From assembly GCF_024323335.1 (NCBI RefSeq), contig NC_066580.1, positions 141,474,188 through 141,538,187 of the forward strand: a DNA stretch of 64,000 nucleotides, in the 5' to 3' direction. Shown here piece after piece: positions 46,257-58,740 of the stretch (position 1 is its first letter; every line of letters begins with the position of its first letter). This DNA is from Lathyrus oleraceus (taxonomy: Eukaryota; Streptophyta; Magnoliopsida; Fabales; Fabaceae). The position numbers were made by a program, and so were the translations under genes. Under the pieces are notes generated by a model. It did no database searches. It saw nothing but the letters and a program-made list of their open reading frames with translations, and was not told where the DNA came from.

Positions 46257-49200
46257 TGTAAGACCCTAATTTTTACCCTAAGATATCTCATACTATCTCA
46301 TCATTTGCATTGGCTTTAGGATCACACCTTGGTATCCTCCGTACCCCTCATTCATTGGGTTTGCATTAGGAGAGATCACCAAGCATATTTGATTGTAACA
46401 TACTTTATTTTTCTTTGTTTACTAACCAAAATACCAAAATATGTCTATGTATAGTTTGGTATCTTTTGTAGGTAGTGTGTGCATCCATCTATGCCTCATC
46501 AACCTCACAACTAGGGTTTGAGACCCTTAGTTCAAGAGATCAATCAAGGAAAGGTTAATATTGGTTCTAAACATCATATATGGATCCCCATGTTCTTCAT
46601 TTATCATTTTAATCAAGAATTCATCAAGAGTTTGAAGCTTGTTTGTCTTGGAAGCCCTAATTCATCTAGTTATCTTGTGTAACTTCCTCAGCACGTTTCT
46701 CCAAAATTTGGTTAAATATTTCAAGGGATAATTCATTATACATTATATTATGCATGTATGATCCTTCATGAGTCCCAAATATCAAGATAACCTCAAGTTT
46801 GCAAGGTTGTTCAAAGAGGTTGACCAGAGAAAGTCAACTGGTCAAAGTTGCGGTTCCCTAAACCCTATCTGCTATAATTTTTGTCATATGAAAATGATTC
46901 CAAGAGTAATGTTACTCTTTATGACATTCCAAACAACTTTTATGTTTACATCAAGAGTTGTGTTTTCTTGGAAAGTCACTTTTTATGGTGAAAGATTATA
47001 GGTCACTTTGTTTGTGCCCTAGTTAGGAGGTCAACTTCCAAGGACCATAACTTGCTCAGTTTTTATGATATGAAGGCCATACAAGTTTCATATTCAAATT
47101 CAAGATATCCTCTCCAACTTTTATTCTTTGAGAAATTTCAAATTCAACTTTCAAGGGCATGTTCCAAGAGGAAACATTATAGGTCCTTTTGGGCAATTAC
47201 CATTGAACAAGGAATATTCCTCAACTTCTAAAATGCATAACTCCATCATGCCAAATACAAATGATGTCAAATTTGTAACCAAATTTAAGGGGGATGAAAT
47301 ATATACAATATTGGTGAATAAACCATTTTCATTTGGAGCTCATAGCAAAAGTTATTCAAGGTGGAAGAAGTGGTCATTTGATTTGGTACTTAGAAAAATT
47401 TCAATTATGTTTGATTTCTCCAACTTCCACCTTAAAAATCATAATGATCCAAGCTTCAAATGGAAACATTTTCAACAACAAAGTTGGTCCCCTTGATGTC
47501 ACCTTTCCAAAAAGTCCAAGATCACCTCATTTGAACAATAATTGAGGGACTTGCACATGGTTACTTTGTTGGGTTTGTTTTGGAAAATTTTGAATTCAAG
47601 CGACCATTTCCTTTTGCATGCTTACATGTTATTGTCTCAGGATCCATTGTTCATGAATTGGAGTGAGAATACATCATGGATTAGGCCCAAATCAATGCCC
47701 ATGCATCCATGCATCAATGTTGCTAAATTTGGCAAAATTTTCAAGTGTGTGAAAAGCAATGCATAACCCTATAAATACATGTCCATTGTGATCAGAATAG
47801 GGATCCCTTCTGCCCAAGATTTGCAGCATTTCCTCCCTAACCTCCACTAAAGGATAAACTTGAAGATTTCACTTGAAATCGAGTTTCAATTCTCTTTCTT
47901 TTTTAAAATTGAAACTCCAACAATCCAAGCCTTTCATTAATCCATTTCACTTACTACAAGCTTCTAGAGTCGAGCCAAGGCAAATTGGAAGCAAGATCAA
48001 GCCAGATTCAAGCTACTTAAAGGTGAATTTTCAGAAACTTTGAGCCTTCGATCCTCTCTCAATTATTCACCATTCTTTTTTATTTTGGGTTGGCTGAAGT
48101 CCTACCAATATAGGAAACAAGATTGAGTTGCTTTGAGGTCAAATCAAAGCAACTCAGATCATGCACCTCAAATTTCAAATCCATGTATCTTTCAATATAC
48201 TTGGAATTGGATGAATTAGAGGTCAGATTCGAGCTCCTGAGCATTTTTCCTTTAAAACCATGTCCTTACTTTTTTATTTTGATGGTGGTTTGTGGTGGAC
48301 CAGTCCGGTGAGGTCCACCGGAGAAGATGACCGAAGCTAGGGCTCCGGTGATGTGGTGACATGTCTCCAACCATCTGATCTGTTTAAAACGTTTTAATCC
48401 TGGCCATTCCTTTTGATTACCACACATGAGATGCATTGAATCAGGTTCACAATGGAACATGCACGCTTGGCCATCAGATATGTCACCTTAATTAATGAGG
48501 GAAATCTGATGACCCTTGTTTTTTCACATATATTTAAATTTCTGATTTTATTTTAAAATCTCCTTATTTTGTTTAATTCATAATAAATCCATTTTTAATC
48601 CAAAAAATATGGGACTTTCACTAAAAATCTTTAAATATTTTCCTCTTTCATATTTTCAAATTATTTTTTGGATTAATTTTGGTATTTTTCATGAATTAAA
48701 TGTTTTTGTGCATATTTTTAATTGTCTTAAAATGCTTATGACTTTCCAAAAATTGTGAATTTTTTTGTCTAAGGTCCTTTGACCTTGTTTGACCTAAGAT
48801 AAATCCCTTGGCCATTTATTTTGTGTTTTGAAGGGATTTGAGGTTTTGTCCAAATTAAAATGCATTTTAATTCATTTTTAATTTGATTAAATGTTTAAAA
48901 ATATTGTTGAGCCATTTTTATTGTTTTGTGATGTTTGACTTTCTATTTGGGTCTTGGTCATGGTTGATTTGACTTTTGTTTGATCAAAACCATTGGATTT
49001 TGGGGATTGATGAAATATACAGTTCATCTCCCAAAATGAATGAATGGTATTGATCAAATTAAATTCCTCTCATGATCAATTTGTGTTTCTATTTCCCCTC
49101 CCCCCTTCATCTTCATCCCAATTCTTCCCCATTTCCTCATTTGACCTATGATATCACTAATGTCTAAATGCTAATTGATTCATCAATGACCATGTGTCAG

Positions 49201-51053
49201 ATGAATCAATACAAGTGTGACTGAGATAGATCCTTCCATTTTATTTTAGTGTGTGGTATATTTTAGGAGTTTGGTTCTTTGTACCAAATCTCTAACATGC
49301 ATTAATACCTATATTTTTATTGTCCGACCTCAGATAGTTGTGACTTCTACATAAGTCCAATTACGATTACTTAACATAGAGCTAAATTTGACCCTTAAGG
49401 CATAACATTCTAGTAATTGAGATTGTAAGTCTCCCATTTTTCATGGCATTGTGTGGAAACTTGGCCGTTTTTCCTTTCATGAGAGCTATTGGCATACTTG
49501 TTGAATTATCCAAGTTAGAGCTGTTCTTATGGAAGATGTCTTGGTTTAAGGATTCATACTTATGAATAAACGGTTGAGTGTTCTCCAAAGAATGGCTTAA
49601 TCAATTAAAACTCAACACTAACATTTGACTAACGATTGACTAAATCTCATTAATATTGCTCTACTTTCAAGTCATTTACTTTACGCACTTTAAATTTCAA
49701 GTACCTTTACATTCGTTGCCATTTATATTTCATGCAACTTGGTTATGTTTCAAGTCCATTTCACTTTGCTCATTTGAGCCATATCTTGTGATTGTATATA
49801 TTGTTTTGTTTAGCTTTGTTTTGTTTGTCGTCTTAGGACCCTAAAACACCTAATGACAACAAAAAACCCTAAAAACCATTTGTTGGACTGTTGGGACTTG
49901 ATCTGAAATTTTGGGACTTAGAACTAGGCAACACTCCCTGTGCTAAAGGACTTGGGCAATGCCAACATCTGAGACTGAGCTATTCTTGATCGTGCCTTCA
50001 TCTAATGCAAGACCTTGGATCTCTATGATTCATCCGGTACTCTGTCTTTGTGCTTGATTGTTATTTTGTTATGATTGTCTATGATTGATGTTTTGTTCTA
50101 AGTTGATCAAGGAATATTTCATCTAATATATTGGAAGATATTGAAGACTGCTAGCTATTAGAGTGCTTGCTTAGATTTGGATATCTTTATTTGATGCCTT
50201 GGTTTTCACTTATTGCTTGGATGTTGCTCATTGCATATTGCTTATTGCTTATCAAAGTCCAAAGGAAAATGGGTTTCTATATGACATTCTTGTCTGTTGG
50301 ATTGCATCCCATTGGTCATATCTTTTCAACTCTTAAACTTTTAAATTTTGCTTAGGGTATCCTCTTCATCTCCTCCCACTTTCTTTAATTTCAAAATCTC
50401 TCCCTCCTTTCAAAAACTTTCTTTTCTTGAGATTTCAAACTTGGACATGTTTTAATGATTAGAAACTTTGGCCTTATGCCATGAATTAAAAAAAACTTCT
50501 TTTCTTAAATAAAATTTGTAAATAAACTTAACCATATTGACTTAAATTTCAAAATACAAAAAGAACTAACAACCCCATTCAAATCTTTTTCCTTTTGTGC
50601 CTTTTCATTTAAACCTTTGTTAAAATCAATTCACCAACTTTTTTGAAATTTTTACCACGAACCACGGGGTTTTGATCCCTCATTTTTATGCTGGTACATA
50701 GGCATAAGACCGAAAGTCTTATCAAACATAAAAATATAATCAATGAATTCTTTTCTCGTCCCCACACTCTTTATTTTATCAAACATCACTTAGACCAAAA
50801 AACATATGCACACAAAAAATAGCTCCCTAGGAGTACCTAGGACTCTTTGGGTGCTAGCACCTTCCCTCTGTGTAACCAACCCCCTTACCTGTAATATCTG
50901 ACATTTTATTAGTTTTGATTTTAAAACTTCTTATCTTTGGTTTTGTTCGTAGTTTTCCCTTTTCCTTTGGAAACAATAAAAGCGCGGTGGCGACTCTGGT
51001 TTTACTGACGTCAAGTTTATCCATAGCTTGATGGTCATGAATTTACCGCTACA
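46257..51053 (+). repeat. Element A 3' LTR, 4797 bp
   Basis: TGTAAGACCCTAATTTTTAC to GAATTTACCGCTACA. TATA box at 47770-47777, AATAAA at 50975-50980 followed by 'agcgcggtggcgactctgg'. The right flank ATTAC (51054-51058) should be the TSD; its partner lies left of the window. This is the only uninterrupted LTR of this family here and serves as the reference for the others. Confidence 0.92.
47770..47777 (+). promoter_or_regulatory. TATA box, element A 3' LTR
   Basis: TATAAATA in 'accctataaatacatgtcc', about 1.5 kb into the LTR. This implies a U3 of about 1.5 kb and an R/U5 of up to 3.2 kb. Confidence 0.65.
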
Positions 51054-51486
51054 ATTACAATGAGATCCCTGGTTTGAGCAGAGATCTGGTCGAAATGAGG
51101 TTTCCAATCAAGCTTGGGAAGAAACCCATCAAGCATAATCCAAGGAGATTTGCACCTTAAATTCTCTCAAAGATCAAAGAGGAGGTCAAAAGGCTTCTTC
51201 GTTGTAAATTCATCCATACAGCCAGGTACGTTGAATGGTTGGCAAATATTGTACCTGTCATTAAGAAAAATGGTACTTTGAGGGTTTGCATAGATTTTAG
51301 AGACTTAAGTACTTCAACTCCAAAGGATGAATATTCAATGCTCGTGGCAGGGATGTTAGTCGATTATGCCGCGGGCCATGAGTAATTTAGCATGCTTGAT
51401 GGATATTATCGATATAATCAGAATTCATTGTTGAAGAGGATGTCCCAAAGACAACGTTTCGATGCCCTGGAGCCTTAGGCACCTAT
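51054..51486 (+). pseudogene. RT fragment of a third Ty3/gypsy element
   Basis: Reads NEIPGLSRDLVEMRFPIKLG, then ANIVPVIKKNGTLRVCIDFR near 51243, DEYSMLVAGMLVD, FSMLDGYYRYNQ, and ends at the GALGTY position. Stops are at about 51159 and 51384. These are RT motifs before YVDD from a plant Ty3 element that differs from element A. It is the target into which both element A (left) and element B (right) inserted. Confidence 0.8.
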
Positions 51487-54400
51487 TGTCGCATTACGCG
51501 AAAAAACGGCGGGAAAACGAAACAACAGAGCCGCCACCGTGCGTTATTTATCCCAAAAGAGGGAAAGGAAACGCTCGAAGTAAACCTGGAAAAGACATGG
51601 TCTCGCGACCAGAGAGGGATGGGATCGGGAGTCGGTTATGCGAAGGGAAGGTATTAGCACCCCTATGCATCCGTCGTACTCGACGGGATCCACGCACAAA
51701 AGGAAGGATAAGGTTGCTAGAAACTGCTCAAACATCAAACACTGGCTGAAAGGAGACACAGGAAAACAAGAGAAACTAACTCGGCAGGATATCGCCTCCT
51801 GGGCCTACGTAGTATGTCAGGCACAGACATCAGAGTCGACGTAGTTCGGGACAGGGGAAACGTGCTCGCTAGGATGTCGCATCCTATGCATACGTATCTT
51901 CTCGGACTAAAGAAGAATCAGAGCACTCGTAGCTCGGCTAAAGCACGCCAAACAAAACCACACAGGAAATCGACTGCCAATCGCTGGACTTACGTCAAAC
52001 TCCACACATACAGGCAAACATGGAAACCGAATGCCAATCGCTGGACTTACATCAGACTCCGAACCAACAAACACACACAGGAAACCAACTGCCAATCGCT
52101 GGACTTACGTCAGACTCCAACAAGCAAACAAGACACAGGAAACCAACTGCCAATCGCTGGACTTATGTCAGACTCCAACAAAGAAACTGGAAACTGAATG
52201 CCAATCGCTGGACTTACATCGGACTCCAACCAGAAAAGGAGAAACAACTCACACAAACAAAACAAAAGGGCGCCCGGAGAGATCAGCTCATCTCTTGCCT
52301 ATGTACCTCATCTGGTATGAGGATCAGGGCGACGTAGTTCCCCTACGCAGGGAAAAAGGACTAGCCTAACCAAATACAAAGGGAGACACAAACTACTAGG
52401 GAGACTACAACTCGAGCCTAGAAGTTATCATGCATACTATCCCTATGTTAAGGTTGCTATCTAACTTGCACAGGGAGCAAGCTATCTTAAACATCACAGG
52501 CAAACACAAGAGCAAGCATACACACAATTAGCACACACTATACACAAACAAAGTGGGCTCACACAGGGTTAGGCTTTAGTCAAGGGGTCATGTCAACCTT
52601 GACAAACAAGCCACTATAACAGGGTGATGTTAGCTCTTAACCCTAACATTGAGAGTTAGGGTGAAGCAGATGAAATGGGAAGTGAGGGTAAGACCTCACA
52701 GCTCTTATCCCTGGCCTGGGAGAGCTTCAGACAAATGAAAGTGTGGGAGTTCAGAAAGCAGGAACTCTTCTCCACATATGACTGACTCAACAAAGATCTT
52801 GGGTTAATATCCACAATGCATCAACATAAGGTGTGTGAGCAAGGTGGATGACACACTGAATAGCAGGAGATGGATTGCACATCTCTTTTATCTGCCAATT
52901 GCCTTATCAAAGGTCTTTTCCTGCTTGGCACAAAGATAAACAAACACAAGCATTTCCTCTTAAGGAGGGCTTCAGACAGATGCCTGCCCAAGTAACAGGA
53001 CAGGTCTTCCAGACTACATGAAGTCAGAGAGTTATACCTCAAATGGTTAAGCAACCAAGCAAAACAAAAACAAGTTCAAAAAGAACTTAAGCAACTTATG
53101 TACCTGTGGAAACATCAAACACATCAGTACACAACTCAATCAATCTAACAGACAGTTAATCATACAGTCAGACAGACAGATAAGCAAGCAATGTGCAAGC
53201 CACAAGCCAATGTGCACAACACAAATGACTTGGCATCAACCTACAAAAAAACTCAAAGTTAGTCAACATCAACCAATTAGTCAACTCAAGCAAGTGAATC
53301 AATCCCATTATGGCCATGTGCTTCTTAACCTGAAATCAAAGCTCAACTGTGAGTCACCAACCACTAGGTCCAAGCCTAGGGTCAAAGAGGGAGAAAAAAT
53401 TCAAAACAGAGCATGAAATTCAACATGAATCAACCTTAATCAATTAAGAACACAATCCAAAAGGTCTCATGTCAATAACATCAACCAAGTTCATTTCATA
53501 AACCAATCATGGCAAGGTATGCAAGTTGAAAGCACATTGAGACAACAGAATGAACAAATGCACATTAATTCAAAAATGATTCAATTAATCTCAAGAAAAT
53601 TCATGGCTAAACAGAACATACAACATGATCAAGACACCAAAAATTAGGGCAATTGGACAAGATTAAGCATGGTAATCAAAGTGTATAAAGCAAGGCAATC
53701 AAAACAAGCTCAAATGGGACACCAAATGTTACACCAACTTAGCACAAGCCTAAAACAGAAATGAATCAAGGTAAAAACCTCAAACCAAAGCCAACACAAC
53801 CTTCAACATGTCTAGAAAGAGTGTGCAAAATTTCACATCCATATGATAAAGCATAAGCATTTCACACACAAATGAAATTCAAGACACTTCAAAAGCCCAA
53901 AAATGACCATCCAGCAAGAAAAATCTCAATCAAATCAGAAATCAATCCAAAAATTCCACAAAAATCATGAGCAATCACAACATCCATATCAAGCATCATA
54001 CAAAAAATCACATCATTTGGAATTTATTTGGCAAGGCAAAGAAATTAATCAAGTTGGACAAGCAAAGGTGTGACACACATTATCACACCTACATTCACAT
54101 GATCATAACTCAACAATGGCAATTGATAAAAATGCAAACTCAACACCAAAATGTCCAACATGAAGTCTAGTTTAAGCATGTCAAATTTCATAGGCATTGG
54201 ATAAACAACCATCATTTCACAAATGAAATAGCAATGCAAGGTCAAGAAAACATACATGTGCACAAACCCTAGGCAAAATAAGTTTTCAGCCGAGCAAAAT
54301 TTCTGGAAAAATAATCAAAAAAAACTAGACACAAAATGTGACCTAATGCAAAAATTCTCATATTTTTTGGATGATTTATCAATCATTTATGAATTTTGAA

Positions 54401-56355
54401 AGTGAAAGAAAAAACAAAAAAAATGCATGTGAAGTATGTATGAACATGTGGATGGAAATGAGATAAAATGAAATGCCATTTGAATAAATGTCCTGGCCAG
54501 GAATCGAAGCGTGGCCAATTTTGAATGAAGCGCGCTTTATAGTAAAACGCACAGTTTCACTAATGCGCTGGCAAGGCTAACCAATAGGAATGCGCGCATG
54601 GTTCTTGCATGGTCCAATCAGAAGCCAGCGTTTCATAAACACATGCAGGACGCGGAATACACATTGGAATGGATCAAAACCTACTTCTGGAAAATATTTT
54701 CACCAACTTCATCATGTTCATCATGTTCATGCACGCTCAAGAACATTTCTCTCAGATTTCCAAACTAAGCATATCAACAGATAGATCTTACAACACACAT
54801 CAACAATCCATGCATGGTTTAACATGAATCAACATATATAAGAAGAATCGAAGCCACGAATGTTCATACATCAAACTTTAACCTAGCATATCTAACTCAA
54901 TTCTACATGAAATCTTGTGATTCGAAGCTCAGTTTCACCAGCATTCAAAGATCTATAACAACATCCTAATCATTTTAAGAATTGAGACATTCGATTTCTA
55001 ACCTCTTGGAGATGCAGCTTTGGAATTCAGCAGATCTAGGCTATGTAATTCTCGAACAGATCTTCCAACTCACTTGTATGGATGAATAGATGAAGAATTG
55101 AGACTTAATCTTGCACGATCTTGCCACAATATGAATTCACCATTAACGGATCAAAGCCTCGAGCTGCTTCAACAGTACATGAAATGCTATGGTTTTAGCT
55201 TCAAACTTGCTCCACAATACCTCTAGATGAGAAATGAATCAAGAACAATGCAATGTGTTTGGAGAATTTGAGAAAAAATTGAGAGAGACAATTTTCTTGA
55301 ATGTGGATCTAGATCTGAATTGTGATTGTGATTATGCTGAAACAGTTATGATTTGTCCTTTATACTCCCTCCTAATCATGTTGCTAATCATGTTTAAGCA
55401 TTTGGTTAAGTGTATTAGGGAAATGAGAGTGTAAGTGCAAAATGGTTATTCTCACCCTATGCATGGAATAATCATGAACAGTGCACGAAAATGGTGTTGA
55501 ATTTCACTCAAAATACCGTTTTGGAGCCAATGGAAGTGTTGCCATGTGTAAACAATGCATCATTTTTAAACTTGAAAATTCCCTCCAAAAATCAAGTGAA
55601 AAATCAAATGATTATGTGATGAAAATACATGGCATGTTATGCATGATTTGGATAGTATATGTCAAGACATGAATGTACAAAAAAGAACCACTCCATTTGG
55701 CCTTTTGGTTAAGAAGTTATGCATGTTTGAAGTTCAAAGTTCACTTGGCCATGATTGATCCATATCTTTTCAACCATACATGAGAAATTCATGATCTTGG
55801 ACTTCTTGGAAATGGGAGAGCAAGATATACAACTTTCATGTTGGACAAAATTTCATTTGAAACTTTCTTGATGATGTAATCTTGAGGAGAAAACCTTTCC
55901 ATTTTTGGCAAATTCAAATTACAGGTCACTTACTATTTTTGGAAAGTTTTGATCTGACCTCAAATTCTTCATTGTTGATGTTTGAAATGTCAAATGAGAC
56001 TTGTATGGACATGAATGAGGCCTCTCTAACGATCTCCCACCTTCAAATCCATGGTTGAACTGACAGTTGACTTCTGTTGACTTTCAAGGGTTTCAGATGA
56101 ATTAATCATTGACTGATGAGCTTTGAGCCTCCAATTCTTGGCCAAACCACTTCAATATGATCCTTGAATCATATGGACTCATTGAACCAACCCTAGGGCT
56201 TTGATTCCATAGAAAATGCACTTGCTTGCTTGCACAACTGAATCTCCTGACCAGTCTTGACTGATGTCTTGATGGACTATGCAATGCAATGCAATGTTAA
56301 TGACCTAAAATGAAAATGTATGTACAAATGGGAGGTGCAAATTTGAGGTGCTACA
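51487..56355 (-). repeat. Element B 3' LTR, 4869 bp
   Basis: On the minus strand from TGTAGCACCTCAAATTTGCA to CGCGTAATGCGACA. The family differs from element A, but U5 keeps the 'gggtgctaataccttccctt' and 'ggtggcggctctg' blocks (51690-51630 and 51536-51527). Five ~59-bp tandem repeats lie at 51968-52230. The small ORFs here are not genes. Confidence 0.9.
51968..52230 (-). repeat. ~59-bp tandem repeat, five copies, in element B LTR
   Basis: Each unit contains 'tgccaatcgctggacttac' (plus strand starts near 51970, 52030, 52089, 52148 and 52197). By position they are in R or U5. Confidence 0.85.
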
Positions 56356-56367
56356 GCTGCCCCTATT
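56356..56367 (-). other. Element B polypurine tract
   Basis: Minus strand AATAGGGGCAGC directly before the LTR; 11 of 12 bases match element A's PPT. Confidence 0.75.
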
Positions 56368-56544
56368 CAATCAACTGGGAACCCGAACGGATGAGAGCAA
56401 TGGCTGTTAGACCTTCAGGGTAAACAGGGATTGAATACCAAAGAACCGTAGAAATTTGCACACTGCGGGGGATGTTTTTAAGGAAAGCCAAGCAACCAGA
56501 CAAGACGTTTACCCATGACTCCACTAGGGATTTTGATTTTTTTT

Positions 56545-57510
56545 TCCAGCAAACAAGAACTACATCCAGACATCGAAGGACGATGAACGGGAACAGAAAT
56601 CACAACTAGACGTCAACGGACGACCAGGAAAAACTCGACGTTTATCGAAACCAACGGAGAGGTAACCAGACATCAACGGATGAATGGGAAAGGTATACAA
56701 CCATACGTCAATGGACGACTAGGAAAAACTCGACGTTTATCGAAACCAACGGAGAGGTAACCAGACATCAACGGATGAATGGGAAAGGTATACAACCATA
56801 TGTCAACGGACGACTAGGAAAAACTCGACGTTTATCGAAACCAACGGAGAGGTGACCAGACATCAACGGATGAACTGGGAAGACTCGACCAGACGTCAAC
56901 GGACGAATGGGAGAAGCTCGAAGTTTATCGACACCAACGGAGAGAGGTGACCAGACATTAATGAATAACTGGGAAGACTCGACCAGACGTCAACAGACGA
57001 ACGGGAGAAGCTCAACGTTTATCGAAACCAACGGAGAGGTAACCAGACATCAACGGATGAATGGAAAAGGACTCAACCATACGTCAACGGACGAACGGGA
57101 GAAGCTCGACGTTTATCGACACCAACGGAGAAGGAGACCAGACATCAACGGATGAATGGGAAGACTCGACCAGACGTCAACGAACGAAAGGGAGAACTCG
57201 ACGTTTATCGACACCAACGGAGAAGGAGACCAGACATCAACGGATGAATGGGAAGACTCGACCAGACGTCAACGGACGAAAGGGAGAAGCTCGACGTTTA
57301 TCGACAACAACGGAGAGGTGAACAGACATCAACGGATGCATGAGAGAAAGGGGTACAACCAAACGCCAGCGGACGATTGGGAAAAACTCAACGTTTATCG
57401 AAACCAACGGAGAGGTGAACACATCAACGGACGACCTGTAGGGAGGATATAACTATACGTCAACGGACGCATAGGAAAAACTCAACGTCTATCGAAACCA
57501 ACGGAGAGGT
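56545..57510 (-). repeat. ~94-bp minisatellite, about 10 copies (element B 3' UTR)
   Basis: Marked by 'cgacgtttatcgaaacc' at 56636, 56731, 56826, 56919, 57013, 57107, 57199, 57292, 57389 and 57483 (spacing 92-97). Each unit also contains two related halves, 'agacgtcaacggacgaa' and 'agacatcaacggatgaa', pointing to an older ~45-bp unit. ORFs across it are by-products of the repeat. Confidence 0.9.
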
Positions 57511-57631
57511 GGCTCACTGGGGATCATGGTCACGACAGGGAGCAGACAGGAAGGAAAACCAAGGATACCGGGTTGTAGGCATGAAACAGGTGACCGACCA
57601 AAGCGTGAATTGGTTTGTATTCCAAAACACT

Positions 57632-58060
57632 CATCATCCCGAAGAGGGCTATAAAAGCAATCTTGTTAAAGGATGGACATTCGATTCCACAAGGAATACA
57701 AATCTAACTCAGTTGGGGAAACAAACAAAGGGTTCAGCCAAAGAGCGCATGAGATATATTATCTATAGCCGTCAAAACGTAGATAATATACTCGCATGGA
57801 AGATTATCCATAACCGGGTTGTAGGTTGTTAAATGGATAAATCAACCGACATCATCCTGAAGAGAGCGAGAGCAAACTTGTTAAAGGATGGACATTCGAT
57901 TCCACAAGGAATACGAATCTTACTCGACTGGGAAGGACAAAACTTCGACCAAAGAGCGCATGAGACATATTATCTATAGCCGTCAAAACGTAGATAATAC
58001 ACTCGCATGGAAGATTATCCATAACCGGGTTGTAGGTTGTTAAATGGATAAATCGACCGG
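57632..58060 (-). repeat. ~218-bp tandem duplication (element B 3' UTR)
   Basis: Two copies starting at 57632 and 57850. They share 'ttgttaaaggatggacattc', 'tctatagccgtcaaaacgta' and 'ccataaccgggttgtaggtt'. Confidence 0.88.
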
Positions 58061-58299
58061 AAAGAAAGGCATCGGGATACTAAGACTAGGTATGCAAAGA
58101 TGACCAATCAAAAGGGAAAACCACAAACATTACCAGCAAACGGTGAATGAAAGAGGACCCGCTGAGGATAAAATTGCTTACTCGGAGCAATTATCCAAAA
58201 GGAAGGGGAATACCCGTTGGGGATAAAGTTGCTTAATCAAAGCAAATACCCAAAAGGTGAAAGGAATATCAATACCAAAAACTGGATAGTGATAACCGC

Positions 58300-58740
58300 A
58301 AAGAGGGGATTACATCTACCGGTTCGTAGGCAGAAAACCATAGAAAAGTAACCGTCATCGACTAGGATGAGCACAAGGGTTGACTCCACAAAAGGGGAAA
58401 CATGGAGTTTACATCTACCGGTTAGTAGGTAGAAGACCACAAAGATAGGACTTACAACTACCGGTTCGTAGGTAGAAGCCAACAAATTCTGCTGAGGAAC
58501 AAAGTGAGAAAAAGGATTTACAACTACCAGGTAGTAGGTAGAAGACCGCAAAATCCGCCAACAACCAGAATGAACCACAAAGGTTACCTCTGCTAGGGGA
58601 TGAAAGTGGGATTTATAACTACCGGTTAGTAGGTAGAAAACCGCAAAGATAGGACTTACAACTACCGGGTAGTAGGTAGAGGCCAACAAATTCCACTGAG
58701 GATAAGATGAATGAGTGCCGGTTAGTGAGCGACTATTCAT
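58300..58740 (-). repeat. Short interspersed repeats with ACCGGTTNGTAGGTAGAA motif
   Basis: About seven copies of 'ttacaactaccggttagtag' followed by 'gtagaa' at irregular 40-100 bp spacing. The reverse complement matches the repeat motif in element A's 3' UTR near 29390. Confidence 0.8.

Noticed and set aside
51814..52369. Overlapping ORFs of 105-127 codons
   Set aside because: Products of the ~59-bp tandem repeat in element B's LTR.
56907..57452. Overlapping ORFs of 80-100 codons rich in Arg, Thr and Gly
   Set aside because: They are translations of the 94-bp minisatellite in element B's 3' UTR; several frames are open only because the unit lacks stops.
56545..57510. Possible CRISPR-like array
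   Set aside because: Units are tandem and diverged throughout with no constant repeat/variable spacer structure, in a plant nuclear retrotransposon.
58237..58740. 167-codon ORF on the minus strand
   Set aside because: It follows the ACCGGTT repeat array (repeated TYYPVVVSPIF-type peptides) in non-coding 3' UTR, with no family resemblance.
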